Assembly: GCF_038443385.1 (NCBI RefSeq)
Contig: NZ_CP151726.1
Span: forward strand, 806,001 to 870,000
Direction of reading: 5' to 3'
DNA length: 64,000 bases
Source: Stieleria varia
GTDB lineage: Bacteria; Planctomycetota; Planctomycetia; Pirellulales; Pirellulaceae
Shown here: positions 36,012-44,222 of the stretch, piece after piece
Numbering within the stretch: position 1 is the stretch's first letter
Layout of the letters: each line of letters begins with the position of its first letter
Program-made: the position numbers and the translations under genes
The notes under the pieces: generated by a model
Seen by the model: the letters and a program-made list of their open reading frames with translations, nothing else
What the model was told of the DNA's origin: nothing
Database searches by the model: none

Positions 36012-37789
36012 TTTTTCGCTTATCCTTCTTTATGGCGGCACTAGCTGTCTGCGGCGTAACCAGAGCCGCAGAACCAACGCAACGAGAGATCAATTTCGCG
36101 CGTGTTGGCGATCGAATGTTGACTATGGATCTTTATGCACCTTCTGGAGCGACAACGAAGCCTCCGCCCACGATCATCTGGGTTCACGGAGGAGCTTGGC
36201 GAGCGGGATCGAAGAGCGACGTTCCAGTGCTGCAATGGCTCAAGCGGGGTTTCGCGATTGCCAGCGTCGATTATCGACTTAGCACCGAAGCCAAATTTCC
36301 CGCTCAGGTCCACGATATTAAAGCCGCGATCCGGTACCTGCGCGGGCGGGCTTCACAGCTAAACCTTGATCCAGATCGCTTCGTGATCGCGGGCTCATCG
36401 GCGGGCGGGCACTTGGCTGCCTTGGTCGGCGTTACCAACGGCGTTGACGAATTAGAGGGTTCCGTTGGCGAACATCTATCCGAGTCGTCGGATGTTCAGG
36501 CGATCGTCTCCTTTTACGGTGCCTCAAACCTGCAATCGATCTTGTCGCAATCCACTCAACACGGGCTGAGTGTTCGCGTTCCGGCTCTCCAGTTGTTGCT
36601 GGGCGGTCAACCAGACGAAGTCCCTGAGTTGGCTAAGTTAGCCAGTCCTATAGCACATGTGGATTCCTTTGATCCGCCACTGTGGTTGATCCACGGAGAT
36701 GCTGATCCCCAAATGCCACCGCGGCAATCCAAGGAGTTGGAAACCGCTTACAACAAAGCGGACCGTCCGGTGAAGTTGGACGTTGTTGCGGGCGGCAAGC
36801 ATGGCGGTGAGGAGTTTTACGCAGGCGAACGACTGGACAGCATCGCCGCTGAAGTCTTGACCGCCGTTTCGGCAAAAAACGACACTATGCGAATACTGTT
36901 CGCCGGCAGCAGTTCAACCTATTGGAACGATATGCCCAACGAAGTCGCCAAGGTCATTTCTGGTAGCGGCGGCTTGGTTCAAAACCGAAAGGTCGATGCG
37001 GATTTGGTCGGTCGCAGCGGAAGTGACATTCGGGTGTATCTCGACCCCAAATGTGATTACCAATACGGCGTCAAACGTGGGCAAAGCTTTCTCGACAAGG
37101 TCCGCGATGAACCGTTCGACTACGTGGTGCTGATGACGGTTTGTCGCTTCATCATGGGTGATGGCGAAGGCAACGCCGATGGCCAAGCTCACCGAGACGC
37201 CATTACTCAGTACTGCCATTCCATTCGCCAGTCTGGATCGGAGCCAGTGTTCTATGAAGTCGGCTGGGGGACAACTGATCGCGAAGCGCAAGGCCGTGAA
37301 CGAATCCGGAAACTAGCTCGAGATAATAACATCAAGATTTATGTTCCCTGTTCAACCGCTTGGGCGAAAGTTCGAACCGAACGTCCGGAGCTGCAACTTC
37401 AGCATCCTAATGACAAATCACACCCGGGCGATGTCGGCCACTTCCTTAACCTCGCCTGCTTTTACGCTGCACTCGTTCAGCAATCGCCAGAGGGACGCTT
37501 GCCGCGCGACTATCACGTTTGGCCACATTTGACCAAAGACGAGAATACGAGTCTGAGCGATCAGTTAGAAACGGCATTCGCCAAGTTCCAGCCCGACGCT
37601 TATCAAGTCAAACTGCCAGAGTGGATGCGCCGCAATGCGGGAGCCGGCTACATGGGGCATGTGAGTGAAGAGGATGCGAAGTATCTGGAGCAAGTGGCAT
37701 GGGAGTCCTATCTCGCCGTCAAAGCCGAACTCAGTGCTGATTCCTCAACTGAAGTGCAAAACCTTCAGAAGCCCGAGGTGGCGAAATGA
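36008..37789 (+). CDS. Two-domain secreted esterase: alpha/beta hydrolase + SGNH-like domain
   Basis: A 593-residue exported protein (signal IFRLSFFMAALAVCGVTRAA). Residues ~25-290 are a BD-FAE/acetyl-esterase alpha/beta hydrolase: oxyanion HGG (60-62), nucleophile GSSAGG with Ser131, likely Asp in LIHGDADPQMPP, likely His in GGKHGGEEF. Residues ~295-560 resemble an SGNH hydrolase: RILFAGSSSTYWNDMP at the start and NDKSHPGDVGHFLNLACFY near the end, with a D-x-x-H pair. The combination suggests removal of acyl groups from a polysaccharide or acid-sugar derivative, which would fit the acid-sugar operon it closes. The exact bond is unknown. Confidence 0.85.
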   Translation: MIFRLSFFMAALAVCGVTRAAEPTQREINFARVGDRMLTMDLYAPSGATTKPPPTIIWVHGGAWRAGSKSDVPVLQWLKRGFAIASVDYRLSTEAKFPAQVHDIKAAIRYLRGRASQLNLDPDRFVIAGSSAGGHLAALVGVTNGVDELEGSVGEHLSESSDVQAIVSFYGASNLQSILSQSTQHGLSVRVPALQLLLGGQPDEVPELAKLASPIAHVDSFDPPLWLIHGDADPQMPPRQSKELETAYNKADRPVKLDVVAGGKHGGEEFYAGERLDSIAAEVLTAVSAKNDTMRILFAGSSSTYWNDMPNEVAKVISGSGGLVQNRKVDADLVGRSGSDIRVYLDPKCDYQYGVKRGQSFLDKVRDEPFDYVVLMTVCRFIMGDGEGNADGQAHRDAITQYCHSIRQSGSEPVFYEVGWGTTDREAQGRERIRKLARDNNIKIYVPCSTAWAKVRTERPELQLQHPNDKSHPGDVGHFLNLACFYAALVQQSPEGRLPRDYHVWPHLTKDENTSLSDQLETAFAKFQPDAYQVKLPEWMRRNAGAGYMGHVSEEDAKYLEQVAWESYLAVKAELSADSSTEVQNLQKPEVAK

Positions 37790-37996
37790 TCCCTAGGCTC
37801 TTGTTGCTCGCCATCTTTACAGCAATGACGAATTTCAGTCTCAGCGACGACCTCTGGGTCGCTGTGGGTTGCGGTGGCCGAAGAATGGTTTCCGTCGACG
37901 GTGTACTTTAGCGACGATGCCGGCGAGACGTGGCAAGCGGGAAACGACTTGACGGCTAACGGGATCAATCGTGTTGTTCTAGGAGGGGAAAAGTGA
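37786..37996 (+). pseudogene. BNR/sialidase-like secreted protein, truncated and frameshifted remnant
   Basis: An ATG overlapping the esterase stop (ATGA) opens MIPRLLLLAIFTAMTNFSLS, a signal peptide. DDLWVAVGCGGRRMVSVDG follows, then a premature stop at 37909-37911. The neighbouring frame continues the sense: VYFSDDAGETWQAGNDLTAN, ending at 37994-37996. F-S-D-D-x-G-x-T-W is the classical Asp-box of BNR-repeat/sialidase-type propellers. Only one blade remains, so the gene is both frameshifted and deleted. It was probably the last gene of the operon. Confidence 0.6.
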
Positions 37997-38057
37997 AATG
38001 ACGAAATTCAAAAACTCGCTCAGGAGGGTCAGGTCATCGCGAAGGCTGCCGATTTGA

Positions 38058-38528
38058 TCAAGAACACAGTTCTCCGATCTGGATGAGAAAGCCAGTTACA
38101 GTGAAAGCGAGTTAGAAACCGCCATCATCGATAAACTGCAGGCCTTCATGTTGGAACTCGGGAAAGGCTTCTTGTTCGAGAGCCGACAGAGGCGTTTCAC
38201 TTTCGACGATAAGTACTTTCGGGTCGATCTGGTTCTCTACAATCGCCTGCTCCGCTGCTACGTATTGCTTGATCTAAAAATCGGAGAGATCACGCACGGC
38301 GATCTCGGACAGATGCAAATGTACGTCAACTACTTCGATCGACAGGTCAAATTGGATGACGAACTACCGACTGTGGGGATCGTCCTTTGTGCGAGAAAGA
38401 ATGACGCATTGGTTGAGCTCACGTTGCCAAGGGAGGCGAATACATTCGCGTCCAAATACCAATTGTATCTACCCAGCAAAGAGAAACTCAAACGAGAGCT
38501 TGAAAGAATCGAGACCGACCTGGAATAA
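38058..38528 (+). pseudogene. DUF1016/YhcG-type PDDEXK nuclease, C-terminal fragment
   Basis: After a stop at 38055-38057 the frame reads DEKASYSESELETAIIDKLQ, AFMLELGKGFLFESRQRRFT, RVDLVLYNRLLRCYVLLDLK and GQMQMYVNYFDRQVK. This is the nuclease domain of YhcG/DUF1016 proteins, with the PDDEXK-like Asp (RVDLVLY) and D-x-K (LDLKIG) residues present. The N-terminal DUF1016 domain is missing and the only ATG (38148) lies inside the domain, so this is a 5'-deleted gene. The family is often linked to restriction-modification or mobile elements. Confidence 0.75.
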
Positions 38529-38637
38529 CCGTACCGGTGCCTCACCTCGCCTGTTTTGGCGAATCAGTGGGGCTCAATGAAATCCGGCGTCGGCCACCGG
38601 AGCACAGCGTCCGATCGCTACAACTTGCAACCCGCGT

Positions 38638-39006
38638 TCATAGCTCACGCAGCCTTGCGTGAGACTGCCACAAGTGACCCCCGACTTTTGAGTCCTGGAA
38701 CCTTTTCTTCTTTGTTGGAACCTTTTCTTCTTTGTCGTTTTCCGCATGCCCATGCGGCGACAGCGCGGACAAGATCACGTGCCTTGTTCGACGTCCGCTC
38801 CGGATTCTTACCTCCTTGTTCAACCGCATCGCGTAAACCCAATCCAGGAAATCTCGAATGCTTGATCGGGATAGCTGTTCCACAGGAATCTCTTGCCCCC
38901 AACTGATCCACTTTCTCACGGTGGCTTTGTATTCGTCGCTTGTGCCTTTCGAGTGTTTTTTGGCTTTGCAATAGCGTTGGACAGCGGATAGAAACTTTGT
39001 CGACAT
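38638..39006 (-). pseudogene. Tyrosine recombinase/integrase N-terminal remnant, frameshifted
   Basis: The minus frame from 39006 reads FLSAVQRYCKAKKHSKGTSD and RSSIRDFLDWVYA, an integrase core-binding domain. The similarity then switches frame: NPERTSNKARDLVRAVAAWA (within 38645-38971), before returning as KEEKVP in either frame around a 20-bp duplication (38696-38735). No catalytic domain follows. A decayed integrase copy, separate from the intact one at 40727-42076. Confidence 0.6.
38696..38735. repeat. 20-bp perfect tandem duplication
   Basis: TGGAACCTTTTCTTCTTTGT occurs twice head to tail inside the integrase remnant. Because 20 is not a multiple of three it would itself shift the reading frame. 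Confidence 0.92.
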
Positions 39007-39709
39007 ATGGAGAATCTCCTGCGTTGCCGTCGACTACCTCCAGTAGGTTCCACTCGACGTGCTACGGGGCTGAATGCTCCTTGCTCGACTTCCGAATCTG
39101 GGAATGGAAATGTGACTTTCCGGGATAGTTCGAGCAAACGCGACGGACCCCGGTCGATGAAACCGAAGCGATTTCAGTTGGGCCGTTTCGATGCGTCGGT
39201 ATTCATCGGCGAGATTCCGTCTGACCAAATTGAGTGGGACCAATAGGACAAATGCGACCGATGAGACCCATCGGTCCTATGAGTCCCATAGGTCCCATCT
39301 GTCGGATTTGACAGATATCTTTTCTCTCTGCCGTTGAGGTTGGATAAACCGCTACCTCGGAGACGTTCGGCAAAATTCCGTCGGTGCGTCACAGCGAAGC
39401 GACTTTTCACGATTCTGTTCACTGCTCCGGTGGCCGACTTCGGACGCTCTTGTTTCGTCGATCGCAAGTTAATACTGCGTCGGCCGCCGAAGCGCGCTGT
39501 CGTAGACAGAAGCTCACTTCTGCGTGAGGAACTCGTCCAGTTTCGTCGGGTCTTTCGTTAGACAAAGGAACACAATTGACTGCTTGTTTTCGAGTTCCGG
39601 AACTTTTTTGCTTCTCCAACACGATGTTTGCGGAGCGATTAGCTGTGCCGATCAGATCCGGCGACCGGCCCGCCGGGTTCCGTGCGAAGGTGGGAGCATT
39701 CCTCGCAAT
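39007..39709. other. Noncoding stretch with a 9-bp-periodic element
   Basis: About 700 bases with no gene I can support. 39233-39305 contains a quasi-periodic run of GGACC, GGTCC and CAT units roughly every 9 bases. On the minus strand one frame reads like Gly-X-Y (GPMGLIGPMGLIGRI), but the run is only about 20 codons with no gene context. The remainder shows nothing clear. Confidence 0.45.
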
Positions 39710-40453
39710 TCATTCTGCCGAGACTGCGCGCCGCTTTTGTCGTTGACTGCGTCTGCGACTAGTCAAGCAAAGGGTGCCCATAGCGAGCACAGCAAGGCTG
39801 GATGGTTCTGGGACGGAAGTGACGGTGATCGGCGCCGATAGGGCGTAGAACGAGTAGGACAAGCTAGGAGAACGAACCAAAGAGACGTTGATCCAGTCAA
39901 GGGTTGCAATGGACGAGTGCCCCTGCAAAACATTGAGGGTAGAAAAGTTCGGAGAGATTCCAGGCATCGCAAAGTCGGCGTCTCCGATTCCATTGAATCT
40001 TGTGCCCGTCCAAACAAAATCGCTGTGGCGCGTGTCCGTTTCGGTGACAGAAAGAGAGTTCAGGATGGAACCGTCCCACAGGTCTGAATTGCCAGTTGCA
40101 AGAAGAGTGTCGTTCAACAGGTAAATGGGAACCGAAGGGTCTGACGTCAACGGGTTCGTGCCAGTGTTGTCTCGTGCATCCACGGTGCTAGTGGAGGCAA
40201 TGGTATTCCACGACGTCCCCAAGGCTGCAAGCGCAGGGACGGAGTTTGCCACGTTCGAGACGAATGTGTTGTAGTCGGCGATATTTGCGGAACTTGCATC
40301 GCGCCCAACGCTTGTCACGAATGCTAGCCGATACTGATCTCCCAGATTCAGACCCGTTGGCCGAGTCACAACTTCAGCGAAACTTGCCGAGGACGCTGAT
40401 AGTAGTAAACCAAGCGTGAGAACCAATCGTCCAGCTGCAGAGCGATCTATCAT
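39710..40453 (-). CDS. PEP-CTERM sorting domain protein
   Basis: A 247-residue secreted protein. The signal peptide AGRLVLTLGLLLSASSASFA is followed by a ~190-residue beta-rich region of unknown type. The C-terminus is a textbook PEP-CTERM anchor: VPEPSSLAVLAMGTLCLTSR, then an Arg/Lys-rich tail (RRRSQRQKRR). Such proteins are processed by an exosortase and attached to the envelope or exopolysaccharide. The middle has VWTGTRFNGIGDADFAMPG and WINVSL motifs but no family I recognise. The start at 40453 (ATG) is chosen; an upstream TTG at 40486 is less likely. Confidence 0.75.
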   Translation of the reverse strand: MIDRSAAGRLVLTLGLLLSASSASFAEVVTRPTGLNLGDQYRLAFVTSVGRDASSANIADYNTFVSNVANSVPALAALGTSWNTIASTSTVDARDNTGTNPLTSDPSVPIYLLNDTLLATGNSDLWDGSILNSLSVTETDTRHSDFVWTGTRFNGIGDADFAMPGISPNFSTLNVLQGHSSIATLDWINVSLVRSPSLSYSFYALSAPITVTSVPEPSSLAVLAMGTLCLTSRRRSQRQKRRAVSAE

Positions 40454-40540
40454 GTTGCTGCTTGCTACGAATGCGGTGCGAATCAAAGACTAAACTGACC
40501 CGATGCATCGTATTTCTAAGAGCTTGCGATTGCAAGCAAC

Positions 40541-40568
40541 GATTCCGTAACTGGGATTCCGTAACTGG
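40541..40568. repeat. 14-bp perfect tandem duplication
   Basis: GATTCCGTAACTGG occurs twice head to tail in noncoding DNA upstream of the PEP-CTERM gene. Confidence 0.9.
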
Positions 40569-40653
40569 CGGATAGGAGAAGAATGTACACCCTGACGCCT
40601 TCGCCCTGGAGACCGGCGTCGGCGCTGTGAGGGAGCCTGCCCGTCGCCATCGT

Positions 40654-40790
40654 TTACAGCACGCTTCCTAAACTGAAGAGGTCGCTGCTGTGATCCACCC
40701 GGAGTCCGGTCGCCTGTTCGGGCCTCATGAACTGCGGCGTTCCTGCAATCATTCCGCTGACGGTCGCGGAAGTGTTGCTGGGAGCAAGAA
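40654..40790 (-). pseudogene. Serine/threonine protein kinase fragment (activation-loop region)
   Basis: The minus strand reads [33 protein letters not shown], then TAA. This matches kinase subdomains VIII-IX ([35 protein letters not shown]). The codon after GSVL, normally Tyr, is TAA, and after it the frame continues TMATGRLP as expected, so the stop is a nonsense change in a gene remnant. No N-lobe or catalytic loop is nearby. It overlaps the 5' end of the integrase frame on the other strand. Confidence 0.7.
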
Positions 40791-42076
40791 TGCAACAAAG
40801 ACCCCCAATGCAACAAAGACCCCCATCCCCTTTTCTCGCACACATGGCTGACCATGGGATCGAGGGCGAAGTGATGGTCCGAGACGTCATGACACTCGAC
40901 ATGCTGGAGTACCTGCAAGAGCGGTTGCTCGAAGGTGACGAGTCACGGTATGACCATCGGTCGCCGAACACCGTCAACAGCTCGATGGGTGCCGTGATGG
41001 CGTTTGTGCGGTTTTGCGCCAAACGTGATTGGATCGTTAAAGTGCCTGATCTGGATTCGCTGAGCGTTGATGATGTGATGAAGGGTCGTCCGATCACGGG
41101 CGAAGAACTGGATCGCATGATCGAAGCGACATCGCGTGTGGTCGGCAAGAACGAAGCTCCGTCCTGGCAGTTTGCCTTGCGCGTGCTGTGGTACAGCGGG
41201 TTTCGGGTGGGTGATTTGATGGATTTTCATTGGGAAGACGAACGCCACATTCGGCCCGTCTGGCCGACGCGTAGCGGCGTCCACCCAACGATCACTGTCC
41301 CCTCCTCCCAGAAAAACGGCAAGCTTCAGGAGGTCCCGATGCTGCCGGAATTGGAGGCCTTTTTGTTGGAAGTGCCCAAGGTCAAACGCACCGGCTGGAT
41401 CGTCAATCCATTGGCGATCACGTCGACGGTGAAACCTGGATGCAAGTGGTTCCAACCCTCACCGGATGATTTGGTCGCCCTGGCCAAGCAGTACAGCAAT
41501 CTGTCGATTGCGGCGGCTTGCGGGGTTTCTGACGCAGCGGTGCGGAAGTGGCTGAAGAAGCAAGGTTTTCGGCGGAGCCGAGAGTTCAAGGTCGACACGG
41601 GAACGATCCCGGAGGCGGTTGTCCAGGATGTTGAGAGCCGTGCGAAGCGCCGGACTGGTGCGGTGCAGGTTCCGATTTCTGAGCGACTGACCAAGGAACG
41701 TGTCGGCAGGACCATTGCGGCGATCGGAGAAGAAGCTGGGATCGTGGTTCGTCAGGAGGATGAGCGAACGGGCACAAGAACCAAGTTCGCGAGTGCTCAC
41801 GACATCAGACGAGGATGCGCGCAGCGTCTGATCAATGCCGGCGTCTCTGCGGAGACGTTAAAGGTCGTTATGCGTCACGCAGATTTCGCGACGACGGAGA
41901 AGTACTACGGCGCGATGCGTTCGGCTCAGGCCGCTGCATCGGAAGTCCGTCAGAAACTCACCCCCGATGCAACTTCGGATGCATTAGTGGGGGGATTAAT
42001 GGGGGGACAAGAAAAAACTCCACAGCTATCGGCTTCGGAGTTAATGACGCTAAAGCGTTTACTGGCAAGTATTTAA
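40727..42076 (+). CDS. Tyrosine recombinase / site-specific integrase
   Basis: A 449-codon frame. The core-binding region ([40 protein letters not shown]) is followed by the catalytic domain with [15 protein letters not shown] (catalytic Arg), [11 protein letters not shown] (H-x-x-R) and [14 protein letters not shown] (second His and the Tyr nucleophile). A helix-turn-helix-like insert ([23 protein letters not shown]) sits in the middle. The first ~27 codons are antisense to the kinase fragment and cross an 18-bp duplication, so the native N-terminus is probably lost; ATG 40844 or a nearby start may be used. The 3' end lies 5 bases from a tRNA-Arg gene, the typical position of an island integrase. 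Confidence 0.82.
   Translation: MNCGVPAIIPLTVAEVLLGARMQQRPPMQQRPPSPFLAHMADHGIEGEVMVRDVMTLDMLEYLQERLLEGDESRYDHRSPNTVNSSMGAVMAFVRFCAKRDWIVKVPDLDSLSVDDVMKGRPITGEELDRMIEATSRVVGKNEAPSWQFALRVLWYSGFRVGDLMDFHWEDERHIRPVWPTRSGVHPTITVPSSQKNGKLQEVPMLPELEAFLLEVPKVKRTGWIVNPLAITSTVKPGCKWFQPSPDDLVALAKQYSNLSIAAACGVSDAAVRKWLKKQGFRRSREFKVDTGTIPEAVVQDVESRAKRRTGAVQVPISERLTKERVGRTIAAIGEEAGIVVRQEDERTGTRTKFASAHDIRRGCAQRLINAGVSAETLKVVMRHADFATTEKYYGAMRSAQAAASEVRQKLTPDATSDALVGGLMGGQEKTPQLSASELMTLKRLLASI
40789..40824. repeat. 18-bp perfect tandem duplication at the integrase 5' end
   Basis: AATGCAACAAAGACCCCC is duplicated head to tail (40789-40806, 40807-40824). It coincides with the junction between the kinase remnant and integrase-homologous sequence and encodes MQQRPP twice. 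Confidence 0.9.
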
Positions 42077-42081
42077 GTCAG

Positions 42082-42155
42082 TACACCCGGAGGGATTCGA
42101 ACCCCCAACCCTCGGTTCCGAAGACCGATGCGCTATCCAATTGTGCCACGGGTGC
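42082..42155 (-). tRNA. tRNA-Arg (anticodon TCG)
   Basis: 74 bases on the minus strand. The acceptor stem GCACCCG pairs with CGGGTGT (a G-U at the end). The anticodon stem TCGGT/ACCGA encloses the loop CTTCGGA with anticodon TCG (reads CGA). The T arm contains GGTTCGAATCCC. The D stem has one A-C mismatch but the GG of the D loop is present. CCA is not encoded. The 3' end faces the integrase stop 5 bases away, so this is a plausible attachment target. Confidence 0.92.
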
Positions 42156-42247
42156 TTGCGGGTAAGTTTACCGCGCTCGGTGGGCTTGTCCAATAGCCTC
42201 TCCGATGGACCGCCAAAGTTCCTGAACTACCGCATCTTTTGATGCCT

Positions 42248-43090
42248 TTAGTGGGGACTTTGCAGCATTTGAATGGTTTCCGAGGCTAGGTCCAGGCCCC
42301 GCTCGCTATGGCCGAAGACTCGGAAAATCGCCGGACCGTCAAAGCCGCTGGCTTCTACGGCGCCCCAGACTCGCATCAGGTCAATGTCGCCGCGGCCGAT
42401 TCGCTGATCCCTGGCTTGCTCGGATTCCGACTCCGGTTCGCAGAGGTACAGGCACGCCATCCGCCGATGATGCCGTGCCAAACGCTCCCCAACCGGGAAC
42501 TCGCCTCCGAGTAACATCTCGCCCACGTCCGGTGCCACGCTCAAGCTGCTGTCCGGCGAAAGCCATTGCAGGAATCGCTCATACTGGGCAACCGATCCGA
42601 TCACGTCCGCCGTGGCCGGACGCACAGCAAGTCGAACTTCATTTGCATCGGCGACGTGCAACAGAGGCTCCAATGCGTGAGCCAATCGCTCCAGTGCTCC
42701 ACCGGCGTTCTCGGCAACGTCTCCGGTTCGCGGGCCACTGGAGAATGAAATGACTTTGACACTCAAAAGCGGCGAGACGTCGATCCAAGTTTTCAAGGAC
42801 TGGGCGGCGCGGGAAGATTCGTTTGTATCCGTTGACACCAGTGAAGATCCGCGGGCACGAAAAGGGTCTTCTAAGAATGAGCCGCTCAGGTCCAACACCA
42901 GTTCGAGTTGGTGTTTCTCCGCAGCATCGGCAATCCGCTTTGCTTGTTCGTCAAAATCCGGCAGTGACAAATGCAGCCCGCTGAGTCGTGGTCGAATCGC
43001 CACGGCTTTGAAGCCAAGCACCGCCAACTGCTCGATCGCAGTGACTTCGTCGTGCAGCAACAAGCTGATGGTATGAAAGCCGGGGATCAT
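42248..43090 (-). CDS. Sugar phosphate isomerase/epimerase-like TIM barrel protein
   Basis: A 280-residue xylose-isomerase-like (AP endonuclease 2 family) TIM barrel. It has alternating strands such as GFKAVAIRPRLSGLHLSL, LELVLDLSGSFLE, VKVISFSSGPRTGD, EVRLAVRPATADVIG, LSVAPDVGEMLLGGE and GDIDLMRVWGAVEASGFDGPAIFRVFG. Several metal-ligand positions usual in epimerases (Glu, Asp, His) are only partly conserved, so catalytic specificity is uncertain. Its ATG overlaps the stop of the UbiA gene (ATGA). UbiA plus TIM-barrel pairs also occur in eustigmatophyte/bacterial ebo-type clusters, but the other ebo genes are absent here. Confidence 0.72.
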   Translation of the reverse strand: MIPGFHTISLLLHDEVTAIEQLAVLGFKAVAIRPRLSGLHLSLPDFDEQAKRIADAAEKHQLELVLDLSGSFLEDPFRARGSSLVSTDTNESSRAAQSLKTWIDVSPLLSVKVISFSSGPRTGDVAENAGGALERLAHALEPLLHVADANEVRLAVRPATADVIGSVAQYERFLQWLSPDSSLSVAPDVGEMLLGGEFPVGERLARHHRRMACLYLCEPESESEQARDQRIGRGDIDLMRVWGAVEASGFDGPAIFRVFGHSERGLDLASETIQMLQSPH

Positions 43091-44052
43091 CAGGTCACGC
43101 GAAGTCGAGCGGCGAGCAGGATGGCTGGAATCACCAACGCAAAAACAGCGAGTCCGTAAAATCGTCCGGCGCCGATCATCGCGTACACAGCCGCAAAGGG
43201 AATGATCGAAAGCACGCCGGCTCGGATCGTGTTTTGAATCTTCAACGGATCGCTGTCAAACTGAACTCGTATGGCTCGAATGATCACTGGAAATCCGATC
43301 AATCCGATGAGGACCGGAAACAAGCTTCCCGGAAACATTTTAAAGGCGCCCGGATGTCGTGCTAAGCCAGGTGCAAAGGCGAGCAACACGACGCCCATCA
43401 CGATGGACATCAGACCGGTTCTCAAGTTGATCTTGTTCCCGCCGGTGGCTTCGTCTCTCGCCATCGTGGTGATGCCCATGATGTAGACGCCAAACCCGAA
43501 CGCAACACCGAGGATGAACTTGGGGATCAGCGGTTGCCCGGGGACGGCGAGCAACATCGGCGACGCTCCGAGCAGGAAACTCAGCACGCGACAGACACCC
43601 ATGGTCGCCGGAGCAAACGGTGTGGACTTGAGCGGTCCATCGTACAACACAATCGCGATCGCCAACGCGCAGCCGATGGCCGCTGGCAACCACGTATCAG
43701 GAGCCGCATCACCGGACGCGTTTTCGTAGGGGATCTTGCCCGAGGCGGCCGCCAGCACGACGCCCAGGATCAGTAGTCCCCACCCCGCGATCCGTGCGGC
43801 TTGGGGTGAGATCGCGCCGGAGGCCAATGGACGCTTGGGACGCTGAGCACGGTCTCGCTCCAAATCGAACAGATCATTGAGAATCATTCCGGCCCAATAC
43901 AGTGAGACGCCGGCCAGTAGGACGCAGGCGAAACGCGTCACCGGTTGATGTGTCCCTGCCACCAGCAAGAATGCCGCCGAGACGTCTGCCAAGACCGTGA
44001 AGACGTTAGGCAAGCGAACCAGTTGAGCCCAGTGGAGCAGACGTTGTGACAT
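43090..44052 (-). CDS. UbiA family prenyltransferase
   Basis: A 320-residue membrane protein with about eight to nine helices. The first Asp-rich motif is MILNDLFDLERDRAQRPKRPLASG (N-D-x-x-D-x-x-x-D), the prenyl-diphosphate-binding site. The second, normally D-x-x-x-D on the later loop, is weaker: ARDEATGGNKIN. The N-terminus WAQLVRLPNVFTVLADVSAAFLL is typical. Family members attach isoprenoid chains to aromatic or other acceptors such as quinone, haem O or glycerol phospholipid. The acceptor is not predictable. It is translationally coupled to the TIM-barrel gene downstream. Confidence 0.85.
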   Translation of the reverse strand: MSQRLLHWAQLVRLPNVFTVLADVSAAFLLVAGTHQPVTRFACVLLAGVSLYWAGMILNDLFDLERDRAQRPKRPLASGAISPQAARIAGWGLLILGVVLAAASGKIPYENASGDAAPDTWLPAAIGCALAIAIVLYDGPLKSTPFAPATMGVCRVLSFLLGASPMLLAVPGQPLIPKFILGVAFGFGVYIMGITTMARDEATGGNKINLRTGLMSIVMGVVLLAFAPGLARHPGAFKMFPGSLFPVLIGLIGFPVIIRAIRVQFDSDPLKIQNTIRAGVLSIIPFAAVYAMIGAGRFYGLAVFALVIPAILLAARLRVT

Positions 44053-44222
44053 GGAGCGTTACGCGGCAAGGGGGTGATGGATGCGTTGCACGACACGCCG
44101 ACCTTGGCATGATTCGCAGAGCCATTCTGATCGTATGAAGTGACGGGCAACACCCCCGTGCAGGGATCGGCGGTTAAAATGCGACGATTCCTGTTGAATC
44201 CATCACCCACGAAGGCTTGATC

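Noticed and set aside
40490..40918. 142-residue minus-strand frame near the integrase
   Set aside because: His/Arg/Gln-rich shadow; the genuine remnant on this strand is the kinase fragment in a different frame.
43090..44052. Assignment of the UbiA gene to a full ebo (secondary metabolite transport) cluster
   Set aside because: Only the UbiA and TIM-barrel genes are present; the other ebo genes are absent, so the specific pathway name is not supported.
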